The notes under the pieces: model-generated | Database searches by the model: none | The model's input: only the letters and a program-made list of their open reading frames with translations | What the model was told of the DNA's origin: nothing | Translations under genes and position numbers: made by a program | Shown here: piece after piece, positions 32,901-46,439 of the stretch | How the letters are laid out: each line of letters begins with the position of its first letter | How positions within the stretch are numbered: position 1 is the stretch's first letter | Assembly (NCBI GenBank): GCA_000719695.1 | Contig: JOHN01000003.1 | Location: forward strand, 62,001 to 126,000 | Direction: 5' to 3' | DNA: 64,000 nucleotides | From: Streptomyces sp. NRRL F-6131 | GTDB taxonomy: Bacteria > Actinomycetota > Actinomycetes > Streptomycetales > Streptomycetaceae

Positions 32901-33610
32901 ACGACCAAGTACCCGAGACCCGCCGCGAGCAGCCGCGCCGCGAGATCCCGGTCGAGGTGGTCGGCCGCCGGCAGGGCATGTTCGGCGCCCAGGGCAGCGG
33001 CGACACCTCCGGCTTCGGCGGGCTGGTCGCCCCGATCGTCCTGCCGGGTGCCACCGAGCGCCCGTACGGCGGCTGGTTCGACGAGGTCGCCGACGAGTTG
33101 GAGGGCGCCCTGGAGGAACAGGGCCTCGACCCGGCCGAGGTGATCGAGAAGACCGTCGTCGACCGCGCCGAGCTCACCTTCCAGATCGCCCGCGAGCACC
33201 TGCTCCGCACCGCCCGGATCCTGCGCGACGACCCGGCGCTCCGGTTCGAGCTCTGCCTCGGGGTGAGCGGGGTGCACTACCCGGGCGACACGGGCCGCGA
33301 GCTGCACGCGGTCTACCAGCTGCGCTCGATCACCCACGGCCGGCTGGTCCGGCTGGAGGTCACCGCGCCGGACGCCGACCCGCGCATCCCGTCCGTGGTG
33401 AGCGTCTACCCCACCAACGACTGGCACGAGCGCGAGGCCTACGACTTCTTCGGCCTGGTCTTCGAGGGGCACCCGGCGCTCACCCGGATCATGATGCCGG
33501 ACGACTGGCTGGGGCACCCGCAGCGCAAGGACTACCCGCTCGGCGGCATCCCCGTCGAGTACAAGGGCGCCCAGATCCCGGCGCCCGACCAGCGGAGGTC
33601 GTACAGCTGA
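32897..33610 (+). CDS. nuoC: NADH-quinone oxidoreductase subunit C
   Basis: A 237-residue subunit of the hydrophilic arm. The conserved part is at about 80-225 ([52 protein letters not shown]), with an actinobacterial N-terminal extension of about 75 residues (including [18 protein letters not shown]). It is separate from nuoD, unlike the fused nuoCD of enterobacteria. Its start overlaps the nuoB stop by four bases and its stop overlaps the nuoD ATG by one. Confidence 0.96.
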   Translation: MNDQVPETRREQPRREIPVEVVGRRQGMFGAQGSGDTSGFGGLVAPIVLPGATERPYGGWFDEVADELEGALEEQGLDPAEVIEKTVVDRAELTFQIAREHLLRTARILRDDPALRFELCLGVSGVHYPGDTGRELHAVYQLRSITHGRLVRLEVTAPDADPRIPSVVSVYPTNDWHEREAYDFFGLVFEGHPALTRIMMPDDWLGHPQRKDYPLGGIPVEYKGAQIPAPDQRRSYS

Positions 33611-34965
33611 TGAGCACCCAGCACCACGAGGAGACGCACCAGGGCGGCACGACCGAGGCCGGCGCCCGGGACACCACCGAGGGCCGGGTCTTCACGGTCA
33701 CCGGCGGCGACTGGGGCGAGGTGGTCGAGGCCGTCGGCCGGGCCGACGACGAGCGCATCATCGTCAACATGGGCCCCCAGCACCCGTCCACCCACGGCGT
33801 GTTGCGGTTGATCCTGGAGATCGACGGCGAGACGGTGACGGAGGCCCGCTGCGGCATCGGCTACCTCCACACCGGCATCGAGAAGAACATGGAGTTCCGC
33901 AACTGGGTCCAGGGCACCACCTTCGTGACCCGCATGGACTACCTGACCCCGCTGTTCAACGAGACCGCCTACTGCCTGGCGGTCGAGAAGCTGCTCGGCA
34001 TCACCGACGACATCCCGGACCGGGCCAACGTCATCCGGGTGCTGATGATGGAACTCAACCGGATCGCCTCCCACCTGGTCTGCCTGGCCACCGGCGGCAT
34101 GGAGATCGGCTCCACCACGCTGATGATCTACGGCTTCCGCGACCGGGAGCTGATCCTGGACGTCTTCGAGCTGGTCACCGGCCTGCGGATGAACCACGCG
34201 TACGTCCGCCCCGGCGGCCTCGCCCAGGACCTGCCGCCCGGCGCGGTCGACCAGATCCGCGAGGCCGTGAAGACCCTCCGCTCCCGGATGCACGAGTACG
34301 ACAAGCTGGCCACCGGCAACCCGGTGTTCAAGGCCCGCCTGGTCGACGTCGGCTTCCTCGACCTGCCCGGCTGCCTCGCGCTCGGTGCCACCGGCCCGAT
34401 CCTGCGGGCCACCGGCCTGCCGCACGACCTGCGCAAGAGCGACCCGTACTGCGGCTACGAGAACTACGACTTCGAGGTCGCGATCGCCGACAGCGCCGAC
34501 TCCTACGGACGCTTCCTGATCCGCCTCGAGGAGATGAAGCAGTCGCTGCGGATCGTCGAGCAGTGCCTGGACCGGCTGCGCCCCGGCCCGGTCATGGTGG
34601 CCGACAAGAAGATCGCCTGGCCGGCCCAACTGGCCGTCGGCCCGGACGGGATGGGCAACTCCCTCGACCACATCCGGAAGATCATGGGCACCTCCATGGA
34701 GGCCCTGATCCACCACTTCAAGCTGGTCACCGAGGGCTTCCGGGTGCCGGTCGGCCAGGCCTACGCGGCGATCGAGTCGCCCAAGGGCGAGCTGGGCGTG
34801 CACGTGGTCAGCGACGGCGGGACCCGCCCGTACCGGGTCCACTTCCGGGACCCGTCGTTCACCAATCTGCAGACGATGGCGGCGATGTGCGAGGGCGGCC
34901 AGGTGGCCGACGTCATCGTCGCGGTGGCCGGGATCGACCCGGTGATGGGAGGCGTGGACCGGTGA
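33610..34965 (+). CDS. nuoD: NADH-quinone oxidoreductase subunit D
   Basis: A 451-residue subunit related to the large subunit of NiFe hydrogenases and forming the quinone cavity near cluster N2. Landmarks are [15 protein letters not shown] (quinone-head His region), [28 protein letters not shown], and the C-terminal [35 protein letters not shown]. Sequence before about residue 50 is a non-conserved acidic extension. The start ATG shares its A with the nuoC stop; the stop overlaps the nuoE GTG. Confidence 0.97.
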   Translation: MSTQHHEETHQGGTTEAGARDTTEGRVFTVTGGDWGEVVEAVGRADDERIIVNMGPQHPSTHGVLRLILEIDGETVTEARCGIGYLHTGIEKNMEFRNWVQGTTFVTRMDYLTPLFNETAYCLAVEKLLGITDDIPDRANVIRVLMMELNRIASHLVCLATGGMEIGSTTLMIYGFRDRELILDVFELVTGLRMNHAYVRPGGLAQDLPPGAVDQIREAVKTLRSRMHEYDKLATGNPVFKARLVDVGFLDLPGCLALGATGPILRATGLPHDLRKSDPYCGYENYDFEVAIADSADSYGRFLIRLEEMKQSLRIVEQCLDRLRPGPVMVADKKIAWPAQLAVGPDGMGNSLDHIRKIMGTSMEALIHHFKLVTEGFRVPVGQAYAAIESPKGELGVHVVSDGGTRPYRVHFRDPSFTNLQTMAAMCEGGQVADVIVAVAGIDPVMGGVDR

Positions 34966-35746
34966 CAGACGTCCAACTGGGGATGCCGGCGCTGCCGGCC
35001 AGGCCGTACCCCGAGGAGGTGCACGCCCGGCTGGCCGCCGACGCCGCGGAGCTGATCGGCCGCTACCCGGTGGCCCGGTCCGCGCTGCTGCCGCTGCTGC
35101 ACCTGGTGCAGTCCGAGGAGGGCTTCGTCAGTCCGACCGGCATCCGGTTCTGCGCCGAGCAGCTGGACCTCACCACCGCCGAGGTCACCGCGGTCGCCAC
35201 CTTCTACACCATGTACCGGCGCCGGCCCGCCGGCGAGTACCACGTCGGGGTCTGCACCAACACCCTGTGCGCGGTGCTCGGCGGCGACCAGATCTTCGCC
35301 GAGCTCCAGGAGCACCTCGGGATCGCGAACAACGAGACCACCGAGGACGGCCGGATCTCGATCGAGCACATCGAGTGCAACGCCGCGTGCGACTACGCGC
35401 CCGTGGTGATGGTCAACTGGGAGTTCTTCGACGACCAGACCCCGGAGAGCGCCAAGCGGCTGGTCGACGACCTGCGCGCGGGCCGGGAGGCCACCCCCAC
35501 CCGCGGTGCCCGGCTCTGCTCCTTCAAGGAGTCCGCCCGGATCCTGGCCGGCTTCCCCGACGAGCGCCCCGGCGCCGTCGACGAGTCGGGCGCGGGCGGC
35601 GCCGCCTCGCTGGCCGGTCTGCGGCTGGCCCGCGGCGAGGCCCTGCCCGGCACCGGCGGCACCCGGGTCGTCTCACCCCGCCACGAGGGCGCCCTCCGCG
35701 AGGGCGGTTCCGCCGAGGGCACCGGCCAGGAAGGGACCGAAGCGTG

Positions 35747-35747
<1 letters not shown>
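34962..35747 (+). CDS. nuoE: NADH-quinone oxidoreductase subunit E
   Basis: A 261-residue thioredoxin-fold subunit binding the [2Fe-2S] cluster N1a. The ligands are the four Cys in CTNTLC and CNAACDYAP. The family core ends near residue 195; a C-terminal extension of about 65 residues rich in Gly, Ala and Glu follows (for example [15 protein letters not shown]), longer than the E. coli protein (166 residues). GTG 34962 overlaps the nuoD stop; its TGA shares an A with the nuoF ATG. Confidence 0.96.
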
Positions 35748-37104
<1,357 letters not shown>

Positions 37105-37108
<4 letters not shown>

Positions 37109-39606
37109 CGATCACAGAGCCATCCACCTCCACGGGCGACAAGGCCGCGGTCGAGCTGGTCACGCTCACCATCGACGGCGTCGAAGTGCAGGTCCCCAAG
37201 GGGACGCTGGTGATCCGGGCCGCCGAGCAGATCGGCACCCAGATCCCGCGCTTCTGCGACCACCCGCTGCTCGATCCGGCCGGCGCCTGCCGGCAGTGCA
37301 TCGTCGAGATCGAGGGCCAGCGCAAGCCGGTCGCCTCCTGCACCGTCCCGGTCGCCGAGGGCATGGTGGTCCGCACCCAGCTCAGCTCGCCGGTCGCCGA
37401 GAAGGCCCAGCGCGGCGTGATGGAGCTGCTGCTGATCAACCACCCGCTGGACTGCCCGGTCTGCGACAAGGGCGGCGAGTGCCCGCTGCAGAACCAGGCG
37501 ATGTCCACCGGTGACGCGGACTCCCGCTTCGAGGGGATGAAGCGCACGTACGAGAAGCCGGTGCCGATCAGCAGCCAGGTGCTGCTGGACCGCGAGCGCT
37601 GCGTGCTCTGCGCCCGCTGCACCCGCTTCTCCCAGCAGATCGCCGGGGACCCGTTCATCGACCTGGTCGAGCGCGGCGCCCTCCAGCAGGTGGGCACCGG
37701 CGAGGGCGACGACTTCGAGTCGTACTTCTCCGGCAACACCATCCAGATCTGCCCGGTCGGCGCCCTCACCTCGGCGGCCTACCGTTTCCGCTCCCGCCCG
37801 TTCGACCTGGTCTCCTCGCCGAGCGTCTGCGAGCACTGCTCCTCCGGCTGCGCCCAGCGCACCGACCACCGGCGCGGCAAGGTGCTGCGCCGACTGGCCG
37901 GTGAGGACCCGGCGGTCAACGAGGAGTGGAACTGCGACAAGGGCCGGTTCGCCTTCCGCTACGCCCAGCAGCGGGACCGGATCACCACCCCGCTGGTCCG
38001 GCGGGACGGCGAACTCGTCCCCGCCTCCTGGCCGGAGGCGCTGGCCCGGGCCGCCGAGGGGCTGCGCGAGGCCCGCACCGGCGTGCTCACCGGCGGTCGG
38101 GTCACGGTCGAGGACGCCTACGCCTACGCCAAGTTCGCCCGGGTCGTGCTCGGCACCAACGACGTGGACTTCCGGGCCCGCGCGCACAGCGGCGAGGAGG
38201 CGGACTTCCTGGCCGCCGCCGTCGCCGGGCAGGGCGTGGACATCGGCGGCGACGCCCTCGACTACGCGGGCCTGGAGGCCGCCCCGGCGGTCCTGCTGGT
38301 GGCCCTCGAGCCCGAGGAGGAGTCGCCGATCGTCTTCCTGCGGCTGCGCAAGGCCAACCGGGCCCACGGTCTCACGGTCTTCTCGATCGCCCCGCACGCC
38401 TCCCGGGGCCTGGCCAAGCTGCACGGCGCGCTGCTGCCCGCCGCCCCCGGCACCGAGGCCGAGTGGCTGGCCGCGCTCGCGGCCGACGAGCCGCTCAGCG
38501 ACGACGCCGGCCGCGCCGCCGCACTGCTACGCACCCCCGGCGCGGTGATCCTGGTCGGCGAGCGGGCGGCCGCCGCCCCCGGCGCGCTCACCGCCGCACT
38601 GCGGCTGGCGCACGCCACCGGTGCCCGGCTCGCCTGGATCCCCCGCCGGGCCGGCGAGCGCGGCGCGGTGGAGGCGGGCGCCCTGCCCGGTCTGCTGCCC
38701 GGCGGCCGCCCGGTCGCCGCCCCGGCCGCCCGGGCCGAGGCCGCCGCCGCCTGGGGCGTGGCCGAGCTCCCGGCCCGGCCCGGTCGGGACACCGAGGAGA
38801 TCCTCGCCGCGGCCTTCGGCGGCGAACTCGGCGCGCTGCTGGTCGGCGGTCTCGACCTGGACGACCTGCCCGACCCGGTGCGCGCCGAGGAGGCACTGGC
38901 CGCCGTGCCGTTCGTGCTCTCGCTGGAGCTGCGCCCGTCCGCCGTCACGGCCCACGCCGACGTGGTGCTGCCGGTGGCCGCGGTCGCCGAGAAGGCCGGC
39001 ACCTTCCTGGACTGGGAGGGCCGGGTGCGGATGTTCGAGGCCGCGCTCAAGCCCGACCAGCAGATGGGCCGCCACCTGCACCCGGACCTGCGGGTGCTGA
39101 ACATGCTGGCGGACGCCCTGGGCCACCGGCTCGGCCTGCCCGACGTCCGGGCCGCCCGGCTGGAGCTGGACCGGTTCACGCCCTGGACGGGTCACCGCCC
39201 GGCCGTGCCGGCCGCCCACCCCGGACTGCTGCCCCGCCCGGCCACCGGCCAGGCGGTGCTGGCCGGCTGGCGCCTGCTGCTCGACCGCGGCTCGCTCCAG
39301 CAGGGCGACCCGCACCTGGCCGGCACCCGGCACGCCGCGGTCGCCCGGCTCTCGCCGACCACCGCGGAGGAGATCGGCGCCTCGGGCGCGCCGGCGCTGC
39401 GGCTGACCGGGCCGGCCGGCTCGCTCACCCTGCCGCTGGAGATCAGCAAGGAGATGCCGGACCGCACGGTCTGGATCCCGCTCAACTCCACCCCGGGCGG
39501 CGCCTACCGGACGCTCGGCACCACCATCGGCCACCTGGTCACCATCGCCGCCGCCGAGGCCACCGCGCCGGCCGGGACCGCCGGGCCCGAGGAGGAGGAG
39601 AAGTGA
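37105..39606 (+). CDS. nuoG: NADH-quinone oxidoreductase subunit G
   Basis: An 833-residue iron-sulfur subunit. The N-terminal ferredoxin domain binds [2Fe-2S] N1b ([15 protein letters not shown] ... SCTVP); the next region has a His/Cys cluster ([17 protein letters not shown]) and [13 protein letters not shown] with CPVGAL. A further four-Cys set (CEHCSSGC ... NCDKGRF) matches the N7 cluster retained in E. coli and Thermus but lost elsewhere. The C-terminal half is a molybdopterin-oxidoreductase-like fold without evidence of cofactor and is Ala-rich and divergent. GTG 37105 follows AGGGAGG and overlaps the nuoF stop. Confidence 0.97.
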
Positions 39607-40979
39607 CCCCGACCCCGCACCCGCTCGCCGGGCACGGCCCGGCCGCTCTGGCCGAGCTCGCCGCGAACGAGACGCTCGGCTTCTTCGGCCGCGACCCGTG
39701 GTGGCTGGTCCTGCTCAAGGCGGTGTTCTGCTTCGGCTTCCTGGTCGGCACGGTGCTCGTGGCGATCGTCTGGGAGCGCAAGGTGGTGGCCTGGATGCAG
39801 CTGCGCATCGGGCCCAACCGGCACGGCCCGTGGGGCCTGCTGCAGTCGCTCGCCGACGGCGTGAAGCTGGCGCTCAAGGAAGACCTGGTGGTCAAGGGCG
39901 CCGACAAGGCGGTCTACATCCTGGCCCCGATCGTCTGCGCCATCCCGGCCTTCATGGCCTTCGCGGTGATCCCGTTCGGCCCGGCCGGCAACGAGATCTC
40001 GGTGTTCGGCACCCGGACGCCGATGCAGCTGACCGACTTCCCGGTGGCGCTGCTCTACATCCTGGCGACCGCCTCGGTCGGCATCTACGGCATCGTGCTG
40101 GCGGGCTGGTCCTCCGGCTCGACCTACCCGCTGCTCGGCGGCATCCGCTCCTCGGCCCAGATGATCAGCTACGAGATCGCGATGGGCCTGTCCTTCGCGG
40201 CGGTGTTCATCTACTCCGGCTCGATGTCCACCTCGGAGATCGTCTCCTCGCAGCAGCCGACCTGGTTCGCGGTGCTGCTCCCGGTGTCGTTCATCGTCTA
40301 CATCGTCGCGATGGTCGGTGAGACCAACCGTGCGCCGTTCGACCTCCCGGAGGCCGAGGGCGAGCTGGTCGGCGGCTTCAACACCGAGTACTCCTCGCTG
40401 AAGTTCGCGATGTTCATGCTGGCCGAGTACGTCAACATGGTCACCGTCTCGGCCGTCGCCTCCACCCTGTTCCTGGGCGGCTGGCGGGCCCCCTGGCCGG
40501 TCTCCACCTTCTGGGAGGGCGCCAACCACGGCTGGTGGCCGCTGCTCTGGATCACCCTCAAGATCCAGCTGTTGCTGTTCTTCTTCATCTGGCTGCGCGG
40601 CACCCTGCCCCGGTTCCGCTACGACCAGTTCATGAAGCTCGGCTGGAAGGTGCTGATCCCGGTCTCGCTGGTCTGGCTGGTGATGGTGGCCAGCGTCCGG
40701 GCCCTGCGCAACGAGGGCTACGGCTTCGGCGAGGTGGTGCTGTACGTCGGTGCCCCGGTCGGCGCGCTGCTGCTGCTCGGCCTGCTGCGGGACGTCCTGA
40801 AGCGCAAGCCGGAGCCCGGGTCCGAGGCGCCGCAGGGGGAGTTCGACCCGATGGCCGGCGGCTACCCGGTGCCTCCGCTGCCCGGCCAGCAGCTCCCGCC
40901 GGTCCCGCGCCGGCGCAGCCGTGCCCCGAAGCAACTCCAGGACGCCCTCAACGGGGCCGACCATTCCGAAGGGAGCTGA
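39603..40979 (+). CDS. nuoH: NADH-quinone oxidoreductase subunit H
   Basis: A 458-residue membrane subunit linking the two arms and lining the quinone entry. About eight helices; conserved loops are [33 protein letters not shown] (first cytoplasmic loop) and [30 protein letters not shown] (third loop). A Pro-rich cytoplasmic tail of about 60 residues ([19 protein letters not shown]) is typical of actinomycetes. GTG 39603 overlaps the nuoG stop by four bases. Confidence 0.97.
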   Translation: MTPTPHPLAGHGPAALAELAANETLGFFGRDPWWLVLLKAVFCFGFLVGTVLVAIVWERKVVAWMQLRIGPNRHGPWGLLQSLADGVKLALKEDLVVKGADKAVYILAPIVCAIPAFMAFAVIPFGPAGNEISVFGTRTPMQLTDFPVALLYILATASVGIYGIVLAGWSSGSTYPLLGGIRSSAQMISYEIAMGLSFAAVFIYSGSMSTSEIVSSQQPTWFAVLLPVSFIVYIVAMVGETNRAPFDLPEAEGELVGGFNTEYSSLKFAMFMLAEYVNMVTVSAVASTLFLGGWRAPWPVSTFWEGANHGWWPLLWITLKIQLLLFFFIWLRGTLPRFRYDQFMKLGWKVLIPVSLVWLVMVASVRALRNEGYGFGEVVLYVGAPVGALLLLGLLRDVLKRKPEPGSEAPQGEFDPMAGGYPVPPLPGQQLPPVPRRRSRAPKQLQDALNGADHSEGS

Positions 40980-40985
40980 ACCGAG

Positions 40986-41597
40986 ATGTCGTCCGACCAG
41001 AACGCCCGGAACGACCGGCCCGAGCGGGCCGACAAGCCGTCCATCCTCGGGCCGGCCGCCGGCTTCGGCGTGACCTTCAAGGCCATGTTCAAGAAGCGGC
41101 TCACCGAGCAGTACCCGGAGCAGAAGAAGCCCACCGCTCCGCGCTTCCACGGCCGCCACCAGCTGAACCGGCACCCCGACGGCCTGGAGAAGTGCGTCGG
41201 CTGCGAGCTCTGCGCCTGGGCCTGCCCGGCCGACGCGATCTACGTGGAGGGCGCGGACAACCGGGAGGACGAGCGCTACTCGCCCGGTGAGCGCTACGGC
41301 GCGGTCTACCAGATCAACTACGCCCGCTGCATCCTGTGCGGCCTGTGCATCGAGGCCTGCCCGACCCGGGCGCTCACCATGACCAACGAGTACGAACTCG
41401 CGGACTCCTCCCGCCAGGACCTCATCTTCACCAAGGAGCAGCTGCTGGTCGGCCTCTCCGAGGGCATGGTCGACAGCCCGCACTCGATCTTCCCGGGCGC
41501 CGACGAGGGTGCGTACTACCGGGGCGAGATCACCGCGGCGGCGCCGGGCACGGTCCGTCAGGAGCGGACCGACCGGGAGAAGGAGGCGCAGTCGTGA
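40986..41597 (+). CDS. nuoI: NADH-quinone oxidoreductase subunit I
   Basis: A 203-residue 8Fe ferredoxin-like subunit carrying clusters N6a and N6b. The two cluster motifs are [17 protein letters not shown] and [17 protein letters not shown]. The N-terminal charged segment and the [14 protein letters not shown] amphipathic helix fit membrane association. The ATG lies six bases after the nuoH stop, with GGGAG inside the end of nuoH; its stop overlaps the nuoJ GTG. Confidence 0.97.
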   Translation: MSSDQNARNDRPERADKPSILGPAAGFGVTFKAMFKKRLTEQYPEQKKPTAPRFHGRHQLNRHPDGLEKCVGCELCAWACPADAIYVEGADNREDERYSPGERYGAVYQINYARCILCGLCIEACPTRALTMTNEYELADSSRQDLIFTKEQLLVGLSEGMVDSPHSIFPGADEGAYYRGEITAAAPGTVRQERTDREKEAQS

Positions 41598-42523
41598 GCG
41601 CCGCCACCTCCCTGAACCTCGCCGCCGTGACGGGCGCGACCTCCACCGGGGAGGCCGTCCAGTTCTGGGTGCTCGCGGTGGTCGCCGTGGGCGGCGCGCT
41701 CGGCATGCTGCTGATGCGCAAGGCGGTGCACAGCGCGCTCTGCCTGGCCGCCACCATGCTCGCCCTGGCGGTCTGTTACATGGCCCAGGGCGCGGTGTTC
41801 CTGGGCGTGGTGCAGATCGTCGTCTACACCGGCGCGATCATGATGCTCTTCCTGTTCGTGGTGATGCTGGTCGGCGTGACCAGCGCGGACTCGCTGAAGG
41901 AGCAGCTGAGGGGCCAGCGGTTCGCCGCCGTGCTCTGCGGGCTCGGCTTCGGCGTGCTGCTGGTGGCAGGGTTCGCCAACGCCAGGCTGGACACCTTCGC
42001 GGGTCTCGGCGAGGCCAACGCCGAGGGCAACGTCCAGGGCCTGGCCCGGCTGATCTTCACCAAGTACGTGTGGGCCTTCGAGGTCACCGGCGCGCTGCTG
42101 ATCACGGCCGCGATCGGCGCCATGGTGCTGACCCACCGCGAGCACGTGAAGGCCCCGAAGACCCAGCGCGAGCTGGCCGCCCAGCGGGTCGCGGACAACC
42201 TGCAGGTCCCGCCGATGCCCGCGCCCGGCGTCTACGCCCGGCACAACGCGGTGGACATCCCGGCGCTGCTGCCGGACGGTTCGATCGCCGAGGACTCGGT
42301 GATGGCGACGCTGCGCGAGCGCGGTCAGATCCGGGACGTCAGCCAGGACATGCTGGCCCGGATGGCCGAGCTGGAGTCCACCACCGCCGACTGGCTGGGC
42401 CGCCCGCCGTCCGAGCGCCCGCCGGTGACCGGCCCGCGCAAGGCGCTGGAGCCGGTGGCCGCCAACCACCCGGCGCCGGCGAACCGCCCGGCGTCCGACC
42501 ACGACGAGGAGGGGGCGGAGTGA
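41594..42523 (+). CDS. nuoJ: NADH-quinone oxidoreductase subunit J
   Basis: A 309-residue membrane subunit with five helices in the first 185 residues; the third helix, [26 protein letters not shown], contains the conserved pi-bulge and Tyr region involved in proton coupling. The C-terminal 120 residues form a soluble extension ([22 protein letters not shown]) found in actinobacterial NuoJ and absent from the 184-residue E. coli protein. GTG 41594 overlaps the nuoI stop; its TGA overlaps the nuoK GTG. Confidence 0.96.
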   Translation: MSAATSLNLAAVTGATSTGEAVQFWVLAVVAVGGALGMLLMRKAVHSALCLAATMLALAVCYMAQGAVFLGVVQIVVYTGAIMMLFLFVVMLVGVTSADSLKEQLRGQRFAAVLCGLGFGVLLVAGFANARLDTFAGLGEANAEGNVQGLARLIFTKYVWAFEVTGALLITAAIGAMVLTHREHVKAPKTQRELAAQRVADNLQVPPMPAPGVYARHNAVDIPALLPDGSIAEDSVMATLRERGQIRDVSQDMLARMAELESTTADWLGRPPSERPPVTGPRKALEPVAANHPAPANRPASDHDEEGAE

Positions 42524-42819
42524 ATCCGGTCAACTACCTCTATCTCTCCGCCCTGTTGTTCACCATCGGCGCCTCCGGCGTGCTGATCCGGCGGAACGCG
42601 ATCGTCCTGTTCATGTGCGTCGAGCTGATGCTCAACGCCTCGAACCTGGCGCTGGTCACCTTCTCCCGGATGCACGGCAACCTGGACGGCCAGATCATCG
42701 CGTTCTTCACCATGGTGGTGGCGGCGGCCGAGGTCGTGGTCGGCCTCGCGATCATCGTCTCGATCTTCCGGACCAGGCACTCCGCTTCGGTCGACGACAG
42801 CAACCTCATGAAGCTGTAG
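42520..42819 (+). CDS. nuoK: NADH-quinone oxidoreductase subunit K
   Basis: A 99-residue three-helix subunit related to MrpC. Proton-path glutamates are visible in [16 protein letters not shown] (helix 2) and [14 protein letters not shown] (helix 3). Length is exactly that of the family. GTG 42520 overlaps the nuoJ stop; nuoL follows after 13 bases. Confidence 0.97.
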   Translation: MNPVNYLYLSALLFTIGASGVLIRRNAIVLFMCVELMLNASNLALVTFSRMHGNLDGQIIAFFTMVVAAAEVVVGLAIIVSIFRTRHSASVDDSNLMKL

Positions 42820-42832
42820 GCGGAGGGCCTCG

Positions 42833-44728
42833 GTGAACTCTCTCATTCCGCTGCTGGTCGCGGCCCCGTTGGCCGGCGCAGCCCTGCTGCTGCTCGGCGG
42901 CCGGGCCTTCGACCGCCTGGGCCACTGGCTGGCCACCGCGCTCGCCGCCCTGTCCTTCGGCTTCGGCCTCGCGCTGTTCTCGGACATGCTGGGCCGGGAC
43001 GCCGAGGACCGCACCCTCACCCGGCACCTGTTCAGCTGGATCCCGGTGAACGGCTTCCAGGCCGACATCTCCTTCCAGCTCGACCAGCTGTCGATGACCT
43101 TCGTCCTGCTGATCACCGGCGTCGGCACGCTCATCCACCTCTACTCGGTGGGCTACATGGCGCACGACGAGCGCCGGCGCCGCTTCTTCGCCTACCTGAA
43201 CCTCTTCCTGGCGGCCATGCTGCTGCTGGTGGTGGCGGACAACTACCTCCTGCTGTACTTCGGCTGGGAGGGCGTGGGCCTCGCCTCCTACCTGCTGATC
43301 GGCTTCTGGCAGCACAAGCCGAGCGCCGCCACGGCCGCCAAGAAGGCGTTCATCGTCAACCGCGTCGGCGACATGGGCCTGTCGATCGCGATCATGCTGA
43401 TGTTCGTCGAGTTCGGCTCCTTCGCCTTCGAGCCGGTCTTCGCCACCGCCGACAGCGCGAGCGAGGGCAAGCTGACCGCGATCGGCCTGATGCTGCTGCT
43501 CGCCGCCTGCGGCAAGTCCGCGCAGGTGCCGCTGCAGTCCTGGCTCGGCGACGCCATGGAGGGCCCGACCCCGGTCTCCGCGCTGATCCACGCGGCCACC
43601 ATGGTCACCGCCGGCGTCTACCTGATCACCCGCTCCGGGGCGATCTTCAACCTGGCGCCGGACGCCCAGACCGCCGTCGTGGTGGTCGGCGCGGTCACCC
43701 TGCTCTTCGGTGCGATCGTCGGTTGCGCCAAGGACGACATCAAGAAGGCGCTGGCCGGCTCGACGATGTCGCAGATCGGCTACATGATCCTCGCGGCCGG
43801 CCTCGGCCCGATCGGCTACGCCTTCGCGATCATGCACCTGGTGACCCACGGCTTCTTCAAGGCCGGGCTCTTCCTCGGCGCCGGGTCGGTCATGCACGGC
43901 ATGAACGACGAGGTGAACATGCGCCACTACGGCGGCCTGCGGAAGTACATGCCGGTCACCTTCGTCACCTTCGGCCTCGGCTACCTGGCGATCATCGGCT
44001 TCCCCGGGCTGTCCGGCTTCTTCTCCAAGGACAAGATCATCGAGGCGGCCTTCGCCAAGGGCGGCACCGAGGGCTGGATCCTCGGCCTGTGCGCCCTGAC
44101 CGGCGCCGCCGTCACCGCGTTCTACATGACCCGGGTGATGATCCTGACCTTCTTCGGCGAGAAGCGCTGGCAGCCGGACGCCGAGGGCCACGACCCGCAC
44201 CCGCACGAGTCGCCGAAGACCATGACCGTCCCGATGATCGTGCTGGCCTTCGGCTCGGTCTTCGCGGGCGGGCTGTTCGCCTTCAACGACTCCTTCCTCA
44301 CCTGGCTGGAGCCGGTCACCGGGCACGAGGAGGGGAACTCCCCGCTCGCCCCGCTGGTGGTCACCCTGCTCACCAGCGCCTGCATGCTGGTCGGCGTCGC
44401 GCTCTCGTACCTCATGTACGGCCGCTCCGCCGTCCCGGTGGTGCCGCCGTACGGCTCGCCGCTCACCCGGGCCGCCCGCCGGGACCTCCTCCAGGACGAC
44501 TTCAACCACGCCGTCCTGGTCCGGCCCGGCTCGGCGCTGACGGCCGCCCTGGTCTACTTCGACAGCCGCGGCCTGGACGGTTTCGTCAACGGCCTGGCCG
44601 CCACCATCGGCGGGGTCTCCAGCCGGCTGCGGCGGATCCAGAACGGCTACGTCCGCTCGTACGCGCTCTCCATGTTCGGCGGCACGCTGGTGCTGGTCGC
44701 CACGACTCTCCTGATGAGGTCCGTCTGA
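42833..44728 (+). CDS. nuoL: NADH-quinone oxidoreductase subunit L
   Basis: A 631-residue antiporter-like proton-pumping subunit with about sixteen helices and the lateral amphipathic helix near the C-terminus. Landmarks are [17 protein letters not shown] (Glu of the proton channel), [44 protein letters not shown] (channel Lys/His region) and [21 protein letters not shown] 42833 follows GGAGGG. Confidence 0.97.
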   Translation: MNSLIPLLVAAPLAGAALLLLGGRAFDRLGHWLATALAALSFGFGLALFSDMLGRDAEDRTLTRHLFSWIPVNGFQADISFQLDQLSMTFVLLITGVGTLIHLYSVGYMAHDERRRRFFAYLNLFLAAMLLLVVADNYLLLYFGWEGVGLASYLLIGFWQHKPSAATAAKKAFIVNRVGDMGLSIAIMLMFVEFGSFAFEPVFATADSASEGKLTAIGLMLLLAACGKSAQVPLQSWLGDAMEGPTPVSALIHAATMVTAGVYLITRSGAIFNLAPDAQTAVVVVGAVTLLFGAIVGCAKDDIKKALAGSTMSQIGYMILAAGLGPIGYAFAIMHLVTHGFFKAGLFLGAGSVMHGMNDEVNMRHYGGLRKYMPVTFVTFGLGYLAIIGFPGLSGFFSKDKIIEAAFAKGGTEGWILGLCALTGAAVTAFYMTRVMILTFFGEKRWQPDAEGHDPHPHESPKTMTVPMIVLAFGSVFAGGLFAFNDSFLTWLEPVTGHEEGNSPLAPLVVTLLTSACMLVGVALSYLMYGRSAVPVVPPYGSPLTRAARRDLLQDDFNHAVLVRPGSALTAALVYFDSRGLDGFVNGLAATIGGVSSRLRRIQNGYVRSYALSMFGGTLVLVATTLLMRSV

Positions 44729-44765
44729 TGCACCCGGATTACACACATCGTCAGGAGGCCGAGGA

Positions 44766-46439
44766 ATGAGCGCCCTCCTCTCCGCCACCTGCGTCGTTCC
44801 GGCGGTCGGAGCGGTGGTCACCGCCGCCCTGCCCGCCGGGACCACCGACGCCCGGCGGCGGACCACCAAGACCGTGGCGATGGTCTTCTCCGCCGCCACC
44901 CTGGCCCTGGCCGGCGCGGTGGCCGCGCAGTTCGACCCGGACGGCGCGCGCTACCAGCTGACCGAGTCCTACAGCTGGATCCGTTCCTTCGGCATCACCT
45001 TCTCGCTCGGCGTGGACGGCATCGGCGCCGTCCTCGCCCTGCTCACCGCCGTCCTGGTGCCGGTCGTGCTGCTCGCCTCCTGGCACGACGCCGACCCGGC
45101 CCCGGCGGCACCGCTGGCACCCGGGACGTCGTCCGACCCCGACACCTTCGAGGGGCGCCGCCGCACCCAGGCCTTCTTCGCCCTGGTCCTGGCGGTGGAG
45201 GCGATGGTGGTCGTCTCCTTCTACGCCACCGACGTCTTCGTCTTCTACGTCTTCTTCGAAGCCATGCTGATCCCGATGTACTTCCTCATCGGGGGCTTCG
45301 GCGACCGGGCGGGCGGCCCCGAGTCCGCCCGCCAGCGCTCCTACGCGGCGGTCAAGTTCCTGCTCTACAACCTGCTCGGCGGCCTGGTCATGCTGGCCGC
45401 CGTGATCGGCCTGTACGTGATCGCGCAGCAGCAGGGCGTCGGCACCTTCGACCTGCAGACGCTCACCGGCGCGGTCGCCGACGGCCGGCTGCGGTTCAGC
45501 GGCACCGCCGAGAAGGCGCTCTTCCTCGGCTTCTTCTTCGCCTTCGCGGTCAAGGCCCCGCTCTGGCCGCTGCACACCTGGCTGCCGAACGCGATGGGCG
45601 AGTCCACCGCCGGAACCGCCGTACTGATCACCGCGGTGGTCGACAAGGTCGGCACCTTCGCGATGCTCCGCTTCTGCCTCGGGCTGTTCCCGGACGCCTC
45701 GAAGACCTTCGCCCCGGCGATCCTGGTCCTCTCCCTGGTCGGGATCGTCTACGGCGCGCTGCTGGCCATCGGCCAGAAGGACATCAAGCGGCTGGTGGCC
45801 TACGCCTCGATCTCGCACTTCGGCTTCATCATCATGGGCATCTTCGCGATGACGAGCCAGGGCCAGAGCGGAGCCACCCTCTACATGGTCAACCACGGCA
45901 TCTCCACCGCCGCGTGGATGCTGGTGGCCGGCTTCCTGATCTCCCGTCGCGGCTCGCGGCTGATCGCCGACTACGGCGGTGTGCAGAAGGTGGCCCCGGT
46001 GCTCGCCGGGACCTTCCTGATCGGCGGTCTGGCCACCCTCTCGCTGCCCGGGCTGGCACCCTTCGTCAGCGAGTTCCTCGTCCTGGTCGGCACCTTCAGC
46101 CGGTACCCCGCGGTCGGCATCGTCGCCACCTTCGGCATCGTGCTCGCCGCGCTGTACGCCCTGCTGCTCTACCAGCGCACCATGACCGGCCCGGTCAAGG
46201 AGGAGGTGCGCGGCATGTCGGACCTCAAGGTCCGCGAACTCGCCGTGGTCGCCCCGCTGGTGGCCCTGACCGTGCTCCTCGGGGTCTACCCGAAGCCGCT
46301 CACCGACCTCGTCAACCCGTCGGTGAACGCGACCCTGTCGCAGGTGCACCAGACCGACCCGGCACCGGCGCACCCGGTGTCCGCCGACCACGGGACCGCC
46401 CAGGACGGCACCGCCCGCTCAGGAGGTGAGCACAAGTGA
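44766..46439 (+). CDS. nuoM: NADH-quinone oxidoreductase subunit M
   Basis: A 557-residue antiporter-like proton-pumping subunit. Conserved segments are FYVFFEAMLIPMYFLIGGFG (channel Glu), KAPLWPLHTWLPNAMGESTAGTAVLI, and GQKDIKRLVAYASISHFGFI. It lies 37 bases after nuoL, the only gap of note in the second half of the operon, with AGGAGG before ATG 44766. The stop overlaps the nuoN GTG. Confidence 0.97.
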   Translation: MSALLSATCVVPAVGAVVTAALPAGTTDARRRTTKTVAMVFSAATLALAGAVAAQFDPDGARYQLTESYSWIRSFGITFSLGVDGIGAVLALLTAVLVPVVLLASWHDADPAPAAPLAPGTSSDPDTFEGRRRTQAFFALVLAVEAMVVVSFYATDVFVFYVFFEAMLIPMYFLIGGFGDRAGGPESARQRSYAAVKFLLYNLLGGLVMLAAVIGLYVIAQQQGVGTFDLQTLTGAVADGRLRFSGTAEKALFLGFFFAFAVKAPLWPLHTWLPNAMGESTAGTAVLITAVVDKVGTFAMLRFCLGLFPDASKTFAPAILVLSLVGIVYGALLAIGQKDIKRLVAYASISHFGFIIMGIFAMTSQGQSGATLYMVNHGISTAAWMLVAGFLISRRGSRLIADYGGVQKVAPVLAGTFLIGGLATLSLPGLAPFVSEFLVLVGTFSRYPAVGIVATFGIVLAALYALLLYQRTMTGPVKEEVRGMSDLKVRELAVVAPLVALTVLLGVYPKPLTDLVNPSVNATLSQVHQTDPAPAHPVSADHGTAQDGTARSGGEHK